Shown here in pieces: positions 10,253-22,306 of a stretch of DNA of 41,183 bases. The position numbers were made by a program, and so were the translations under genes. The stretch is from Lysobacteraceae bacterium (lineage in GTDB: Bacteria > Pseudomonadota > Gammaproteobacteria > Xanthomonadales > Xanthomonadaceae). The DNA lies in assembly GCA_014879375.1 (NCBI GenBank), contig JACSSF010000137.1:1-41183 (forward strand), read 5' to 3'. The notes beneath the pieces are model-generated. The model made no database searches and was not told the DNA's origin. It was given only the letters and a program-made list of their open reading frames with translations. Each line of letters starts with the position of its first letter. Positions within the stretch are counted from its first letter, which is position 1.

Positions 10253-11976
10253 GCCGCGCGATGAAGATGATGTGGGCGGCAATCCTGTTGTTGCTCGCCT
10301 GCGGCAGCACGCTCGCTTCCCCGGATGTGGGCCAGACCGCCAAGCAGCCGACCAACTGGCTGGCGATCAGCATGTTCGCGGTGTTCGTGATCGGCACCTT
10401 GTGGATCACCAAATGGGCCGCGTCGCGCACGCGCTCGGCCTCTGATTTCTACACCGCCGGCGGCGGCATCACCGGTTTCCAGAATGGCTTGGCGATCGCC
10501 GGCGATTACATGTCGGCGGCTTCGTTCCTGGGCATCTCGGCGGCGGTGATGGCGAGCGGCTACGACGGCCTGATCTACGCGATCGGCTTCCTAGTCGGCT
10601 GGCCGATCCTCACCTTCCTGCTGGCCGAGCGCCTGCGCAACCTCGGCAAGTTCACCTTTGCCGATGTCGCGGGCTACCGCTTCAAGCAGGCCCCGATCCG
10701 CGCGTTCGCCGCCAGCGGCACGCTGGTGGTGGTGGCGTTCTACCTAATCGCGCAGATGGTCGGTGCGGGCTCGCTCATCAAGCTGCTGTTCGGCCTGGAC
10801 TACTGGATCGCGGTGGTGCTGGTGGGCGGCCTGATGATGGTCTACGTGCTCTTCGGCGGCATGACCGCCACCACTTGGGTGCAGATCATCAAGGCGGTGC
10901 TGCTGCTCTCGGGCGTGACCTTCATGGCGATCATGATCATGGCCAAGTACGGCTTCAGCTTCGAGTCGCTGTTCGAGAACGCGGTGGCGGTGAAGGCGCA
11001 GGTCGCTGCCAACGCCGGCAAGACACCCGAGGAAGCCGCCGCGGCCGGGCAGGCGATCATGGGGCCCGGCGGCTTCATCAAGGACCCGATCTCCGCGATC
11101 GGCTTCGGCATGGCGCTGATGTTCGGCACCGCCGGCCTGCCGCACATCCTGATGCGTTTCTTCACCGTGCCCGATGCCAAGGAAGCACGCAAGTCGGTGT
11201 TCTGGGCGACGACGTGGATCGGCTACTTCTACCTGCTGATCTTCATCATCGGCTTTGGCGCGATCACGCTGGTGCTGACCAACCCGGAGTTCGCCGATGT
11301 CGCCAAGGGCGAGATCCTCGGCGGCAAGGGCGCGCAGAACATGGCCGCGGTGCTGGTGGCCAAGGCCGTCGGCGGCGACGTGTTCCTCGGCTTCATCTCG
11401 GCCGTCGCCTTCGCCACCATCCTCGCGGTGGTGGCCGGACTGACGCTGTCCGGCGCCTCTGCGGTCTCGCACGATCTCTACGCCACCGTGTTCAAGCACG
11501 GCAACGCCGACAGCGCCGCGGAACTGCGGGTCTCGCGCATCACCACCGTCGCGCTCGGCATCGTCGCGGTGGTGCTCGGCATCATCTTCGAGAAGCAGAA
11601 CATCGCCTTCATGGTGTCGCTGGCGTTCGCGGTCGCGGCCTCGGCCAACTTCCCGGTGCTGCTGCTGTCGGTGCTGTGGAAGGGCTGCACCACGCGCGGC
11701 GCGGTGGTCGGCGGCTTCGCCGGCTTGATCGCGGCGGTCGTGTTGACCGTGCTGAGCCCCTCGGTGTGGGAAGACACCTTCGGCCATGCCAAGGGCAGCG
11801 CGCCGTTCCCCTACACCTCGCCGGCGTTGTTCTCGGTGACGCTTGCCTTCGTCACCATCTGGCTGGTGTCGAAGTTCGACCACAGCCGACGCGGCGAGCA
11901 GGACCGCGCCGGTTTCGAGGCCCAGCAGATCCGCTCCGAAACCGGACTCGGCGCCAGCCGCGCTTCCGGCCACTGA
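10249..11976 (+). CDS. actP: cation/acetate symporter ActP
   Basis: A 575-residue sodium:solute symporter with a signal-like first segment ([12 protein letters not shown]) and about thirteen membrane helices. Family marks include [33 protein letters not shown] (split here at residues 63-95), [12 protein letters not shown], and [24 protein letters not shown]. It matches ActP (YjcG), which scavenges acetate and related short acids at low concentration using a cation gradient. It is coupled to the upstream DUF485 gene by a 4-nt overlap. Together with the porin and Acs it gives a complete acetate uptake and activation path. A hairpin follows the stop. Confidence 0.95.
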   Translation: MSRAMKMMWAAILLLLACGSTLASPDVGQTAKQPTNWLAISMFAVFVIGTLWITKWAASRTRSASDFYTAGGGITGFQNGLAIAGDYMSAASFLGISAAVMASGYDGLIYAIGFLVGWPILTFLLAERLRNLGKFTFADVAGYRFKQAPIRAFAASGTLVVVAFYLIAQMVGAGSLIKLLFGLDYWIAVVLVGGLMMVYVLFGGMTATTWVQIIKAVLLLSGVTFMAIMIMAKYGFSFESLFENAVAVKAQVAANAGKTPEEAAAAGQAIMGPGGFIKDPISAIGFGMALMFGTAGLPHILMRFFTVPDAKEARKSVFWATTWIGYFYLLIFIIGFGAITLVLTNPEFADVAKGEILGGKGAQNMAAVLVAKAVGGDVFLGFISAVAFATILAVVAGLTLSGASAVSHDLYATVFKHGNADSAAELRVSRITTVALGIVAVVLGIIFEKQNIAFMVSLAFAVAASANFPVLLLSVLWKGCTTRGAVVGGFAGLIAAVVLTVLSPSVWEDTFGHAKGSAPFPYTSPALFSVTLAFVTIWLVSKFDHSRRGEQDRAGFEAQQIRSETGLGASRASGH

Positions 11977-11989
11977 TTTCCCCCGCGGC

Positions 11990-12027
11990 AACGCGAGGCG
12001 CCGGTCGCAAGGCCGGCGTCTTGCGTT
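11990..12027 (+). terminator. candidate terminator hairpin after actP
   Basis: An inner 6-bp stem CGCCGG (11999-12004) / CCGGCG (12013-12018) is flanked by an outer AACGC (11990-11994) / GCGTT (12023-12027). It begins 14 nt after the actP stop. The T-tract is weak, so the call rests on position and symmetry. Confidence 0.45.
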
Positions 12028-12195
12028 CATAGAATGCACGATCCGCCCAGTCAATGGGCCCGTCGTTTCCTGCGCTCCGGCAATCGACGCGATGCGGCAG
12101 TCTGCGACCTTGAGCGCATTCATCCCCCACTTCCTGCACATGCACCAAACACGGACAGGCGCAGGATGGACGGGTTTTCCACACGAGGTACCCAC

Positions 12196-14298
12196 ATGTC
12201 TTCGATGTCCCTACGCCGCGCTGCCTTGGCGCTGGCCGTCATTGCTTCACTCGCCGCCTGCGATCGCGGCGCGCCTGCCGACAAGGCGCCCAGGTCTGCC
12301 GCCGCGCCCGCGCCCGTTGCACCTGCCGTCGGCATCGACCTCGCCGGCATGGACAAGGCCGTGCAGCCGGGCGACGACTTCTACGCCTATGCCAATGGCA
12401 GCTGGCAGGCCGACGCCGAGATCCCCGCAGATCGCGCCAGCATCGGCGTGTTCTACACCGTGTTCGAGAAAGCGGAGAAGCGCCTGGCCGAGCTGGTGCA
12501 GGGGCTGGCTAAATCCGACCCCGCGCCGGGCAGCGAGGCGCGCAAGATCGCGGACTACTACGCCGCCTACATGGATGAGGCCGCCATCGAGGCGGACGGC
12601 TTGGCGCCGCTGCAGCCGAAGCTGGACAGTGTGGAGGCGATCACCGATGGCGCATCGCTGTCGCGCTACCTCGGCGGCACGCTGCGCGCAGACGTCGATC
12701 CGATGAATGCCACCAACTATTACACAGAGAACCTGTTCGGCCTGTTCGTCGGCCAGGGGCTGGAAGATCCGTCAAGGAACATGGGCTACTTGCTGCAGGG
12801 CGGCCTGGGCATGCCGGACCGTGAGTACTACCTGTCGGCGGACAAGGACATGGCCGCCAATCGCGCGGCGTACAAGGCCTACATCGCCGCGCTGCTCAAG
12901 CAGGCCGGCACCGAAGATGCCGAAGCGAAGGCCAACGCGGTATTCGAGTTGGAAACGAAGATCGCGCAGGCTCAAGCCAGCGTGGTGGACACCCAGAACG
13001 TCCACAAGGCCAACAACCCGTGGCCGACTGCCGATCTCGACAAGAGCGCGCCCGGCATCGACTGGGCCGCGTATCTCGATGCCGCCGGGCTGTCGTCGCA
13101 GCAAACCCTTGTCGCATGGCAACCGGAGGCGATCAGGAAACTCTCGGCGCTGGTCGCCAGCCAGCCGCTGCAAACCTGGAAGGATTACCTGCGCTTCCAT
13201 GCGCTCAACCACAGCGCGTCGTTACTGCCCAAGGCCTATGCCGACCTGCGCTTCGGCTTCTACGGCACCCAGCTGCAGGGCACCACCCAGCAACGCGACC
13301 GCTGGAAGCGTGCGATCGCCGCCACCGACGGCGCGCTGGGCGATGCCATCGGCCAGCTGTACGTGAAGCAGTATTTCCCCGCCTCGTCCAAGGCCAAGGT
13401 GGAGGCGATGGTGGGCAACATCGTCAACGCCTTCCGCGACGGCATCGACCAACTGGCATGGATGACGCCGGAAACCAAGAAACTGGCGAAGGCCAAGGCC
13501 GAAACCATGCTGGTCAGCGTGGGCTACCCGGACACGTGGCGCGATTATTCGTCGCTGGAAGTGAAGGCCGACGATCCGCTCGGCAACGAGCTGCGAGCGG
13601 AAGAAACCGAATACCGCCACCAGCGCGCCAAGCTGGACCAGGCGCCGGACCGCAAGGAGTGGTGGATGACGCCGCAGACGGTGAACGCGGTGAACCTGCC
13701 GCTGCAGAACGCGATGAACTTTCCCGCCGCGATCCTGGAAGCGCCGTTCTTCGATCCGAATGCGGACGATGCCGCCAACTACGGCGCGATCGGCGCGGTG
13801 ATCGGCCACGAGGTCAGCCACGGCTTCGACAACCTCGGCGCCGAATTCGATGCCGACGGCCGCCTGCACAACTGGTGGACACCCGCTGATGCCGAGCACT
13901 TCAAGACCGCCGCCGACAAGCTGGTCGCGCAGTACGACGCCTACGAACCGCTGCCGGGCCTGCACATCAACGGCAGGCAGACGCTGGGCGAGAACATCGC
14001 CGATGTGTCCGGCCTGCAGGCTGCGTACAACGCCTACCATGCCTCGCTGGGCGGCAAGCCGGCGCCGGTGATCGACGGACTGACCGGCGATGAACGTTTC
14101 TTCCTCGCCTACGCGCAGACCTGGCGCACCAAGATGCGCGATGCCGCCCTGCGCGCGCAGGTGATCGGCAACGAGCACACCCCGGGCCCGTGGCGCGCGC
14201 TGACCGTGCGCAACATCGACGCCTGGTACGACACCTTCAAGGTGCAGGACGGCGCGAAGTTGTACCTGAAGCCAGAAGATCGCGTGAAGATCTGGTAA
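12196..14298 (+). CDS. M13-family zinc metallopeptidase, lipoprotein
   Basis: The start at 12196 (ACGAGG 8 nt upstream) gives 700 residues. A lipoprotein signal peptide ends in SLAAC with Asp at +2; in E. coli that would favour inner-membrane retention, but the rule may not hold here. M13 (neprilysin/PepO-type) marks are NAMNFPAAILEAPFF, the zinc site HEVSHGFDNLG with His538, Glu539 and His542, and the third ligand Glu599 in GENIADVSGL. The C-terminus LKPEDRVKIW is also usual in bacterial M13 enzymes. These enzymes cut small peptides, here probably in the periplasm. An upstream extension from 12034 is rejected because it would bury the signal peptide. A strong terminator follows. Confidence 0.95.
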   Translation: MSSMSLRRAALALAVIASLAACDRGAPADKAPRSAAAPAPVAPAVGIDLAGMDKAVQPGDDFYAYANGSWQADAEIPADRASIGVFYTVFEKAEKRLAELVQGLAKSDPAPGSEARKIADYYAAYMDEAAIEADGLAPLQPKLDSVEAITDGASLSRYLGGTLRADVDPMNATNYYTENLFGLFVGQGLEDPSRNMGYLLQGGLGMPDREYYLSADKDMAANRAAYKAYIAALLKQAGTEDAEAKANAVFELETKIAQAQASVVDTQNVHKANNPWPTADLDKSAPGIDWAAYLDAAGLSSQQTLVAWQPEAIRKLSALVASQPLQTWKDYLRFHALNHSASLLPKAYADLRFGFYGTQLQGTTQQRDRWKRAIAATDGALGDAIGQLYVKQYFPASSKAKVEAMVGNIVNAFRDGIDQLAWMTPETKKLAKAKAETMLVSVGYPDTWRDYSSLEVKADDPLGNELRAEETEYRHQRAKLDQAPDRKEWWMTPQTVNAVNLPLQNAMNFPAAILEAPFFDPNADDAANYGAIGAVIGHEVSHGFDNLGAEFDADGRLHNWWTPADAEHFKTAADKLVAQYDAYEPLPGLHINGRQTLGENIADVSGLQAAYNAYHASLGGKPAPVIDGLTGDERFFLAYAQTWRTKMRDAALRAQVIGNEHTPGPWRALTVRNIDAWYDTFKVQDGAKLYLKPEDRVKIW

Positions 14299-14322
14299 GC
14301 GAGCGATTGTCGCACCACGAAG

Positions 14323-14346
14323 AAGCCGGCCAATGCCGGCTTTTTT
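14323..14346 (+). terminator. rho-independent terminator after the M13 peptidase gene
   Basis: AAGCCGGC (14323-14330), loop CAAT, GCCGGCTT (14335-14342), then further T residues to 14346. The 8-bp GC-rich stem, tetraloop and T-tract are 25 nt after the peptidase stop. Confidence 0.9.
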
Positions 14347-14359
14347 GTGGGTCTTTGCC

Positions 14360-14384
14360 GCCATGCGCTGCATCGATGCATGGC
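14360..14384. promoter_or_regulatory. palindrome upstream of the subtilase promoter
   Basis: GCCATGC (14360-14366) pairs with GCATGGC (14378-14384), and the overlapping 12-mer TGCATCGATGCA (14369-14380) is itself a perfect palindrome. It ends 2 nt before a TTGACC box. It could be an operator; no binding protein can be named. Confidence 0.4.
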
Positions 14385-14386
14385 AG

Positions 14387-14415
14387 TTGACCGGCCATCA
14401 TCACGGGCACATAGT
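14387..14415 (+). promoter_or_regulatory. candidate sigma-70 promoter for the subtilase gene
   Basis: A -35 TTGACC (14387-14392, five of six consensus positions) and -10 CATAGT (14410-14415, four of six) are separated by 17 nt. Transcription would start near 14422, leaving a leader of about 23 nt with AAGGAG at 14434-14439. Confidence 0.45.
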
Positions 14416-14444
14416 CGTGCAGGTGTTGGGTGCAAGGAGCCGCC

Positions 14445-16352
14445 ATGTTGCGCATCCTAGTCTTGACCTCACTCGCTGGCCTGGTTTCGGCGCATGCTGC
14501 CGACGCAACGCCGCAAGAGCCTGGGCACGAACGCCGGCAGGTCCTTTCGGAATCCGACCTGCCGCAGCATCGCTACACGCCGGACTCCTCCACGGTCTCC
14601 GCGCTGCTGGAAGGCGGCCCCGCATTCGATGCGCTGGCCGCCGAGGTCAAACACGACACCGAAGCCACCCTGCGCGATTACGTGATCAAAGACCCCGCCA
14701 CCTTGCGCGGCTTGCACGGCACGCTCATCGACCTGGCCGTGCTGACGGGCGACGCCGACGCGCTGGAAACACATTGCGCCGCTTACGTCGCCACGCTGCA
14801 GCGACCTGCGGATCAAATGCTTGGCTGCATACGGTCGCGCGCACTGCTGGCAACCACGTGCCCGCCCGCCGCGGATGCCGCGCCGGCGGTCGAGCGCGCG
14901 CTCCAGCAACAGCTGGAGAGGTTGCCGTGGGACGTGGTGGGAGACGACGTGAAGCAAGCCCGCACCCGTCTTGCAATGCCGGGCAAGCGCGCCATGTTGA
15001 TGGGTGTGTTGGACTCGGTCGTCGATCCTGCATACAAGGCGCGTGGTTACATCGACGAAAACACGGCACGCAACGTGATCAGCGCCCGGCTCGACCTCGC
15101 CTGCACGGCGCCCGTGCGCGATGCCCAGGTCGCCGCCTACGACCGCTACATCCAGCCAAATGACGCCAAGCGTGCGGACATCTGGGCCAGCCGCGCCGTC
15201 GAGCTGCGCGCCGACGAGGGCCTCACGCCCGTGACGATCGCGGTATGGGACCAAGGCACCGACGTGTCGCGCTTCCAGGGACGGCTATGGACAAACCAGA
15301 CGGAACGGCCCAACGGTCGTGATGATGACGGCAATGGCTTCATCGACGACATTCACGGCATCGGTTTCGATGCCGCGCATCGCCAGACCCCGGAGCTGCT
15401 GGGCACCTATTTGGACGGCCAAGGCACCGAGGAAAGCACGATCAGGGACTTGTCGATCGGTCGTGCCGATTTGATGGCGGGCATCGCCTCGCAGGCCGCG
15501 CATGATTTCGCCACGCGACTCGACGCCGCATCGCCAGAGGAGGCCACCCGCTTGCTGCAGGCAGGCTCGGCCTACGGCTTCCACAGCCACGGGACGATGG
15601 TTTCCGACGTGGCGTTGCGCGGGAATCCGGCCGCGCGGTTACTGGCCGTGCGCCAGAGCAGCGACTTGTGGCGGATCCCGCCACCCGTGCCTTCCTTGAA
15701 CGACATGGCCCGCTCCGGCCATGACGCCAGCCGCATCATCGATTACCTGAAGGCCCAGCACGTGCGCGTGGTGAACATCAGTTGGGGTGCCACGCCCGCA
15801 GATTACGAAGCGCTCCTCGCGGACAATGGCGTGAAGGGCACGCCCGGTGAGCTGCGGGCCAAGGCACGTCAGTTGTTCGACGCATGGGGCACGCCGCTCA
15901 CCGAGGCCATACGCAATGCCCCGGACATTTTGTTTGTCGTGGCGGCCGGCAACGCGGCCAACGATGTCGATTTCAGCGGCGGGTTGCCTGAAAGCCTGGA
16001 CATGCCACATGTCCTTGTAGTCGGCGCCGTGGATCGAAACGGGCAAGTCTCCGGTTTCAGCAGCAGCGGCGCGCACGTGCGCGTCTACGCCAACGGCGAG
16101 CAGGTCAGCGCGATGCTGCCCGGGACCGACGCAGGCACGATGCTGGCCGGTGGCACGTCCATCGCGGCGCCGGCCGTGACGGCACTTGCCGGGCAACTGT
16201 TTGCGCTATATCCGTCGCTCGATCCCGCTGAAGTGATCGACTTGATCGTGCAAGGCGCCACCACGAGCAACGGCGGCCAACATCGCCTGATCCATCCTAG
16301 GTCATCCATCGAACTGCTGGCTTCGCGCAGGCAAGGCCAGGGCGGTCGCTAG
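14445..16352 (+). CDS. secreted S8-family serine peptidase (subtilase)
   Basis: ATG 14445 with AAGGAG 5 nt upstream gives 635 residues; the GTG at 14430 has no such site. A signal peptide MLRILVLTSLAGLVSAHA is followed by an unusually long region (about 20-260) without recognised motifs. The triad then appears: Asp269 in VTIAVWDQGTDVS, His382 in GFHSHGTMVSD, Ser572 in GGTSIAAPAVTALAGQ, with the oxyanion Asn in VVAAGNAAND. The Asp-His spacing is longer than in classical subtilisins, with an insertion that includes an Asp/Asn-rich stretch (RDDDGNGFIDD) that could bind calcium. A periplasmic or secreted protease is likely; the substrate is unknown. Its stop shares a CTAG with the convergent EF-hand gene. 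Confidence 0.9.
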   Translation: MLRILVLTSLAGLVSAHAADATPQEPGHERRQVLSESDLPQHRYTPDSSTVSALLEGGPAFDALAAEVKHDTEATLRDYVIKDPATLRGLHGTLIDLAVLTGDADALETHCAAYVATLQRPADQMLGCIRSRALLATTCPPAADAAPAVERALQQQLERLPWDVVGDDVKQARTRLAMPGKRAMLMGVLDSVVDPAYKARGYIDENTARNVISARLDLACTAPVRDAQVAAYDRYIQPNDAKRADIWASRAVELRADEGLTPVTIAVWDQGTDVSRFQGRLWTNQTERPNGRDDDGNGFIDDIHGIGFDAAHRQTPELLGTYLDGQGTEESTIRDLSIGRADLMAGIASQAAHDFATRLDAASPEEATRLLQAGSAYGFHSHGTMVSDVALRGNPAARLLAVRQSSDLWRIPPPVPSLNDMARSGHDASRIIDYLKAQHVRVVNISWGATPADYEALLADNGVKGTPGELRAKARQLFDAWGTPLTEAIRNAPDILFVVAAGNAANDVDFSGGLPESLDMPHVLVVGAVDRNGQVSGFSSSGAHVRVYANGEQVSAMLPGTDAGTMLAGGTSIAAPAVTALAGQLFALYPSLDPAEVIDLIVQGATTSNGGQHRLIHPRSSIELLASRRQGQGGR

Positions 16353-16708
16353 CGCGGTGGCGCGGCCAGTTCCTTCGCCGACAGGAAACCATCGCGGTCC
16401 ACATCCTGCCGGGCAAAACGCTCGGCAAGATTGGCATGATGCGTGATGCGGGCCAACGGCTTGCCGCGGCCACCCGGTTGTTCGGATGCCTGCAGCACGC
16501 CGTCACGGTTGCGGTCCATCGCATCGAAGCCGTAGCTCATCCACGCGATGTATTCGTCCCGCGACACGCGGCCGTCCCCGTCGACGTCGATCTGGCGCAG
16601 GTAGTCGCCGGTCGAACGCCATGCCTGCGCCTGCACGGTGCCAGTGACAGGCAGCATCGCTAATCCCAATCCCAATCCCAAGCCCACGGCAAGGCGCAGG
16701 CCCGGCAC
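16349..16708 (-). CDS. secreted EF-hand calcium-binding protein
   Basis: A 119-residue product from a GTG at 16708, which lies 2 nt after the desaturase stop. From that start the N-terminus is a signal peptide with a repeated Gly-Leu core and a probable cleavage after VQAQA; a start at the internal ATG (MLPVTG) would lose most of it. Three EF-hand loops are visible: DVDGDGRVSRDEY, DRNRDGVLQASE and DVDRDGFLSAKEL. All have Asp/Asn at positions 1, 3 and 5 and Glu at or near 12, so Ca2+ binding is likely. The function is unknown; it is presumably periplasmic. It is probably translated from the desaturase message. The end overlaps the subtilase stop by 4 nt. Confidence 0.75.
   Translation of the reverse strand: MPGLRLAVGLGLGLGLAMLPVTGTVQAQAWRSTGDYLRQIDVDGDGRVSRDEYIAWMSYGFDAMDRNRDGVLQASEQPGGRGKPLARITHHANLAERFARQDVDRDGFLSAKELAAPPR
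16659..16686. repeat. hexanucleotide repeat in the EF-hand signal peptide
   Basis: About four tandem units of AATCCC, the last imperfect, encode the Gly-Leu core of the signal peptide on the reverse strand. Units of six cannot shift the frame. Confidence 0.7.
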
Positions 16709-16710
16709 GA

Positions 16711-17916
16711 TCAGGCCGCTTGCAGCGTGTAGCCGCGCAGGCGGCGGGCGAACTCCTGCAGGGAGCGAATGCCGCTGGCTTCGGCCTCGCGACACCAGTC
16801 CTGCAAGCGATGCAGCGAATCCGCGGCGTTCGCCGATCGCGCCTCGAGCACGGCGGCGAGGCGACGGCGATGCTCGATCAGCGCCTGCACGCGCGGCGAG
16901 GCCTCGACCCACGCCAGCATCTGCGCGCGCGATTCCGGCGACAGCCAGCGCCCGTCATCGACCAGACCCTTGCGCAGGCGACGCGGCAACTTCCGCACGG
17001 ACTCGGCCTCGATCTCCTCGCGCATGGCAGGTTTCAGCACGCGGCGGTGGAAATCGGTCATCGCCTGGAAACGGTGCGCCAGCAGCGCCTTCATCGTGTC
17101 CATGTCCGGCATCGGGATGTTGGGGCGGACGTCGAGCGAGGGTGCGACACGCAGCACCTTCGCCAGCCTCAGTTTCTCCAGTCCCTTGATCGCCGCCCAG
17201 CCGACGTCGAACTCCCACTTGCGCAAGGCGAACTTGGCCGACGACGGGAAGGCGTGATGATTGTTGTGCAGCTCTTCGCCGCCGATCCACACGCCCCACG
17301 GCGACAGGTTGGTCGCGGTGTCGTGCGTCTCGAAGTTGCGATAGCCCCACCAGTGGCCAAGGCCATTGACCACGCCGGCGGCCCAGAACGGGATCCACGC
17401 CATCTGGATCGCCCAGGCGGCGACGCCCTTCAAACCGAACAGCGCGAACATGACGAACAACAAAATCGTCGGGCCCATCGTCGCCCAGCGCGTGTAGAGC
17501 TTGCGTTCGATCCAGTCGTCCGGGCAGCCCTTGCCGTACTGGTCGATGCTGGCGCGGTCCATGCGCGCCTCGCGATACAGCTCCACGCCGCGCCAGAACA
17601 CGTTGCCGATGCCCTTGTACATCGGGCTGTGCGGGTCTTCCTCGGTCTCGCACTTGGCGTGGTGCTTGCGATGGATCGCCGCCCATTCGCGCGCGATCAT
17701 CGAGGTGGTCAGCCACGTCCAGAAACGGAACACGTGTGCGATGGCCGGGTGGAAGTCCACCCCGCGATGCGCGAGCGAGCGATGCAGGTACAGCGTGACC
17801 GAGAAAATCGTCAGCTGGGTGGCGATCAGGAGATAGACGGCAAGGCCGATCCAGCCAATCTGGACCAGGCCACCGGACAGGAAGTCGAGCAGCGAAGCGG
17901 GCATGTGCGATGTCAT
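16711..17916 (-). CDS. membrane fatty-acid desaturase (acyl-CoA delta-9 type)
   Basis: About 401 residues from the Met at 17916 (17943 and 17904 are alternatives; none has a clear ribosome site). The three histidine boxes of integral-membrane di-iron desaturases are intact: HRSLAH, HRKHH and HNNHHAF, set among hydrophobic segments ([53 protein letters not shown]). It inserts a double bond into saturated acyl chains using O2 and an electron donor and so adjusts membrane fluidity. The C-terminal 130 residues are charged and helical. No redox partner is encoded next to it. Downstream is the EF-hand gene; upstream, mutM diverges. Confidence 0.92.
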   Translation of the reverse strand: MTSHMPASLLDFLSGGLVQIGWIGLAVYLLIATQLTIFSVTLYLHRSLAHRGVDFHPAIAHVFRFWTWLTTSMIAREWAAIHRKHHAKCETEEDPHSPMYKGIGNVFWRGVELYREARMDRASIDQYGKGCPDDWIERKLYTRWATMGPTILLFVMFALFGLKGVAAWAIQMAWIPFWAAGVVNGLGHWWGYRNFETHDTATNLSPWGVWIGGEELHNNHHAFPSSAKFALRKWEFDVGWAAIKGLEKLRLAKVLRVAPSLDVRPNIPMPDMDTMKALLAHRFQAMTDFHRRVLKPAMREEIEAESVRKLPRRLRKGLVDDGRWLSPESRAQMLAWVEASPRVQALIEHRRRLAAVLEARSANAADSLHRLQDWCREAEASGIRSLQEFARRLRGYTLQAA

Positions 17917-18050
17917 GGGGTGCGCACCAAACGGCGCCCTCACATGATGGGGGCGTGAAGGCCGGTCGTCACCAGACGGGGCAGTATGGAATTCAGTTTC
18001 GAGACGGACTGGCGCTTTTCTCCGGCCACCCGTGCCCCCATCCTTGCCCC

Positions 18051-18863
18051 ATGCCCGAGTTGCCCGAAGTCGAAACCACCCGTCGCGGCCTGGCCCCGCA
18101 CCTGCAGGGCCGTCGCATCGCCCAGGTGACCCTGTACCGCGACAGCCTGCGCTGGCCGATCCCGCCTGCGCTGCCCACGCTGCTGCATCGCCAACCGATC
18201 ACCGGCATCCGCCGCCGCGCCAAATACTTGTTGCTGGATACCGAACGCGGCAGCGCGCTCTGGCACCTCGGCATGTCCGGCAGCCTGCGCGTGCTGCCCG
18301 GCGACACGCCGTTGCGCGCGCATGACCATGTCGATGTGCAACTGGATGACGCGCGCGTGCTGCGCTTTAACGACCCGCGACGCTTCGGCTGCCTGCTCTG
18401 GCAACCGGCCGGTGAAACGCATGACCTGCTGCGCGGCCTCGGCCCGGAACCGCTGTCCGATGCCTTCGATGGCGACTACCTGTTCGCGATGTCGCGCGGA
18501 CGCAAGGCCTCGGTCAAGACCTTCCTGATGGACCAGGCCGTGGTGGTGGGCGTGGGCAACATCTACGCGGCCGAAGCCCTGTTCGAGGCCGGCATCGCGC
18601 CGTTGCGCGCGGCCGGCAACATCTCGCGCGAGCGTTACCAGCGTCTGGCAGGCGCGGTGAAACGCATCCTCGCCCATGCGATCGAACGCGGCGGCACCAC
18701 CTTGCGCGACTTCATCAGCCCCGATGGCCTGCCCGGCTATTTCGAGCAGGAACTTCTGGTCTATGGCCGCGGCGGCGAGCCCTGCGAACAATGCGGCGCG
18801 CGGCTCAAGGAAGCCAGCATCGGCCAACGCACCAGCGTGTGGTGCCCGCGCTGCCAGCGCTGA
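18051..18863 (+). CDS. mutM: formamidopyrimidine-DNA glycosylase (Fpg)
   Basis: A 270-residue bifunctional DNA glycosylase/AP lyase that removes 8-oxoguanine and ring-opened purines. ATG 18051 gives [14 protein letters not shown], where Pro (residue 2 before Met removal) is the catalytic nucleophile and the following Glu assists. RRRAKYLLL carries the conserved Lys, and RFNDPRRFG the DNA-contacting loop. The C-terminal zinc finger has all four cysteines (CEQC and CPRC). Upstream in-frame codons to 17910 would mask the obligatory N-terminal Pro and are rejected. The ECF sigma gene starts 35 nt downstream. Confidence 0.97.
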   Translation: MPELPEVETTRRGLAPHLQGRRIAQVTLYRDSLRWPIPPALPTLLHRQPITGIRRRAKYLLLDTERGSALWHLGMSGSLRVLPGDTPLRAHDHVDVQLDDARVLRFNDPRRFGCLLWQPAGETHDLLRGLGPEPLSDAFDGDYLFAMSRGRKASVKTFLMDQAVVVGVGNIYAAEALFEAGIAPLRAAGNISRERYQRLAGAVKRILAHAIERGGTTLRDFISPDGLPGYFEQELLVYGRGGEPCEQCGARLKEASIGQRTSVWCPRCQR

Positions 18864-18898
18864 GGCCGCGACCGGCAACGCTCGGCTATCCTGAACGC

Positions 18899-19477
18899 AT
18901 GCAAGCCTCCACGCCCCGCGACGGCATCACCCAATGGCTGGACGACGCCCGTGGTGGCGATCGCGAGGCCCTGGGCCGCGTACTGCAATCGCTCTACGCC
19001 GAGTTGCATGCGATGGCCAAGCGGCAGCTGGGCGGCGCCAATGACGAAACGCTGGATGCGACGGCGCTCGTCCACGAGGCCTACCTGCGCCTGGTGGGAC
19101 AGGAGGACGTCGAGTTCACCGATCGCGCGGCGTTCTTCGCCTACGCCGCCACCGCGATGCGCAGCGTGGTGGTCGATCATGCGCGTGCGCGGCTCGCGCT
19201 CAAGCGCGGCGGTGGCGACACCGTGCAGCGTGTCGCCGACCTGCCCGACAACGTCAACGACGGCATCCGCCTCGACGAAGACCTGCTCTCGCTCGACAGC
19301 GCGCTGTCGCAGTTGAACGATGTCGACCCGCAGCTCGCACGGATCGTCGAACTGCGTTACTTCGCCGGCCTGTCGGAATTGCAGATCGCCGAGCTCACCG
19401 AGCGCTCCGAGCGCAGCGTGCGCCGCGACTGGCAGAAGGCGCGCATGTTCCTGCTGCAGATGTTGCAGGGGCGGTAA
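18899..19477 (+). CDS. ECF sigma factor of the kinase-linked (ECF43-like) type
   Basis: A 192-residue sigma factor with region 2 (about 20-85) and region 4 (about 130-190; LARIVELRYFAGLSELQIAE and the recognition helix RSERSVRRDWQKAR). In region 2.2, where ordinary ECF factors carry an acidic DAED that contacts the core enzyme, this protein reads LDATALVHEAYLRL: Thr55 and Ala56 replace the Glu-Asp. That matches the group whose activity is switched on by a Ser/Thr kinase rather than released from an anti-sigma factor. The stop TAA is immediately followed by the ATG of a kinase gene. No anti-sigma gene is adjacent. Family is firm; phospho-control is inferred. Confidence 0.9.
   Translation: MQASTPRDGITQWLDDARGGDREALGRVLQSLYAELHAMAKRQLGGANDETLDATALVHEAYLRLVGQEDVEFTDRAAFFAYAATAMRSVVVDHARARLALKRGGGDTVQRVADLPDNVNDGIRLDEDLLSLDSALSQLNDVDPQLARIVELRYFAGLSELQIAELTERSERSVRRDWQKARMFLLQMLQGR

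Positions 19478-22302
<2,825 letters not shown>

Positions 22303-22306
<4 letters not shown>

Noticed and set aside
10744..12195. A 483-residue open frame opposite actP
   Set aside because: His/Gln/Arg-rich low-complexity translation, fully antisense to a well-conserved transporter gene.
16659..16686. Hexanucleotide repeat as a phase-variation switch
   Set aside because: Units of six keep the frame, so changes could only alter signal-peptide length by two residues per unit.
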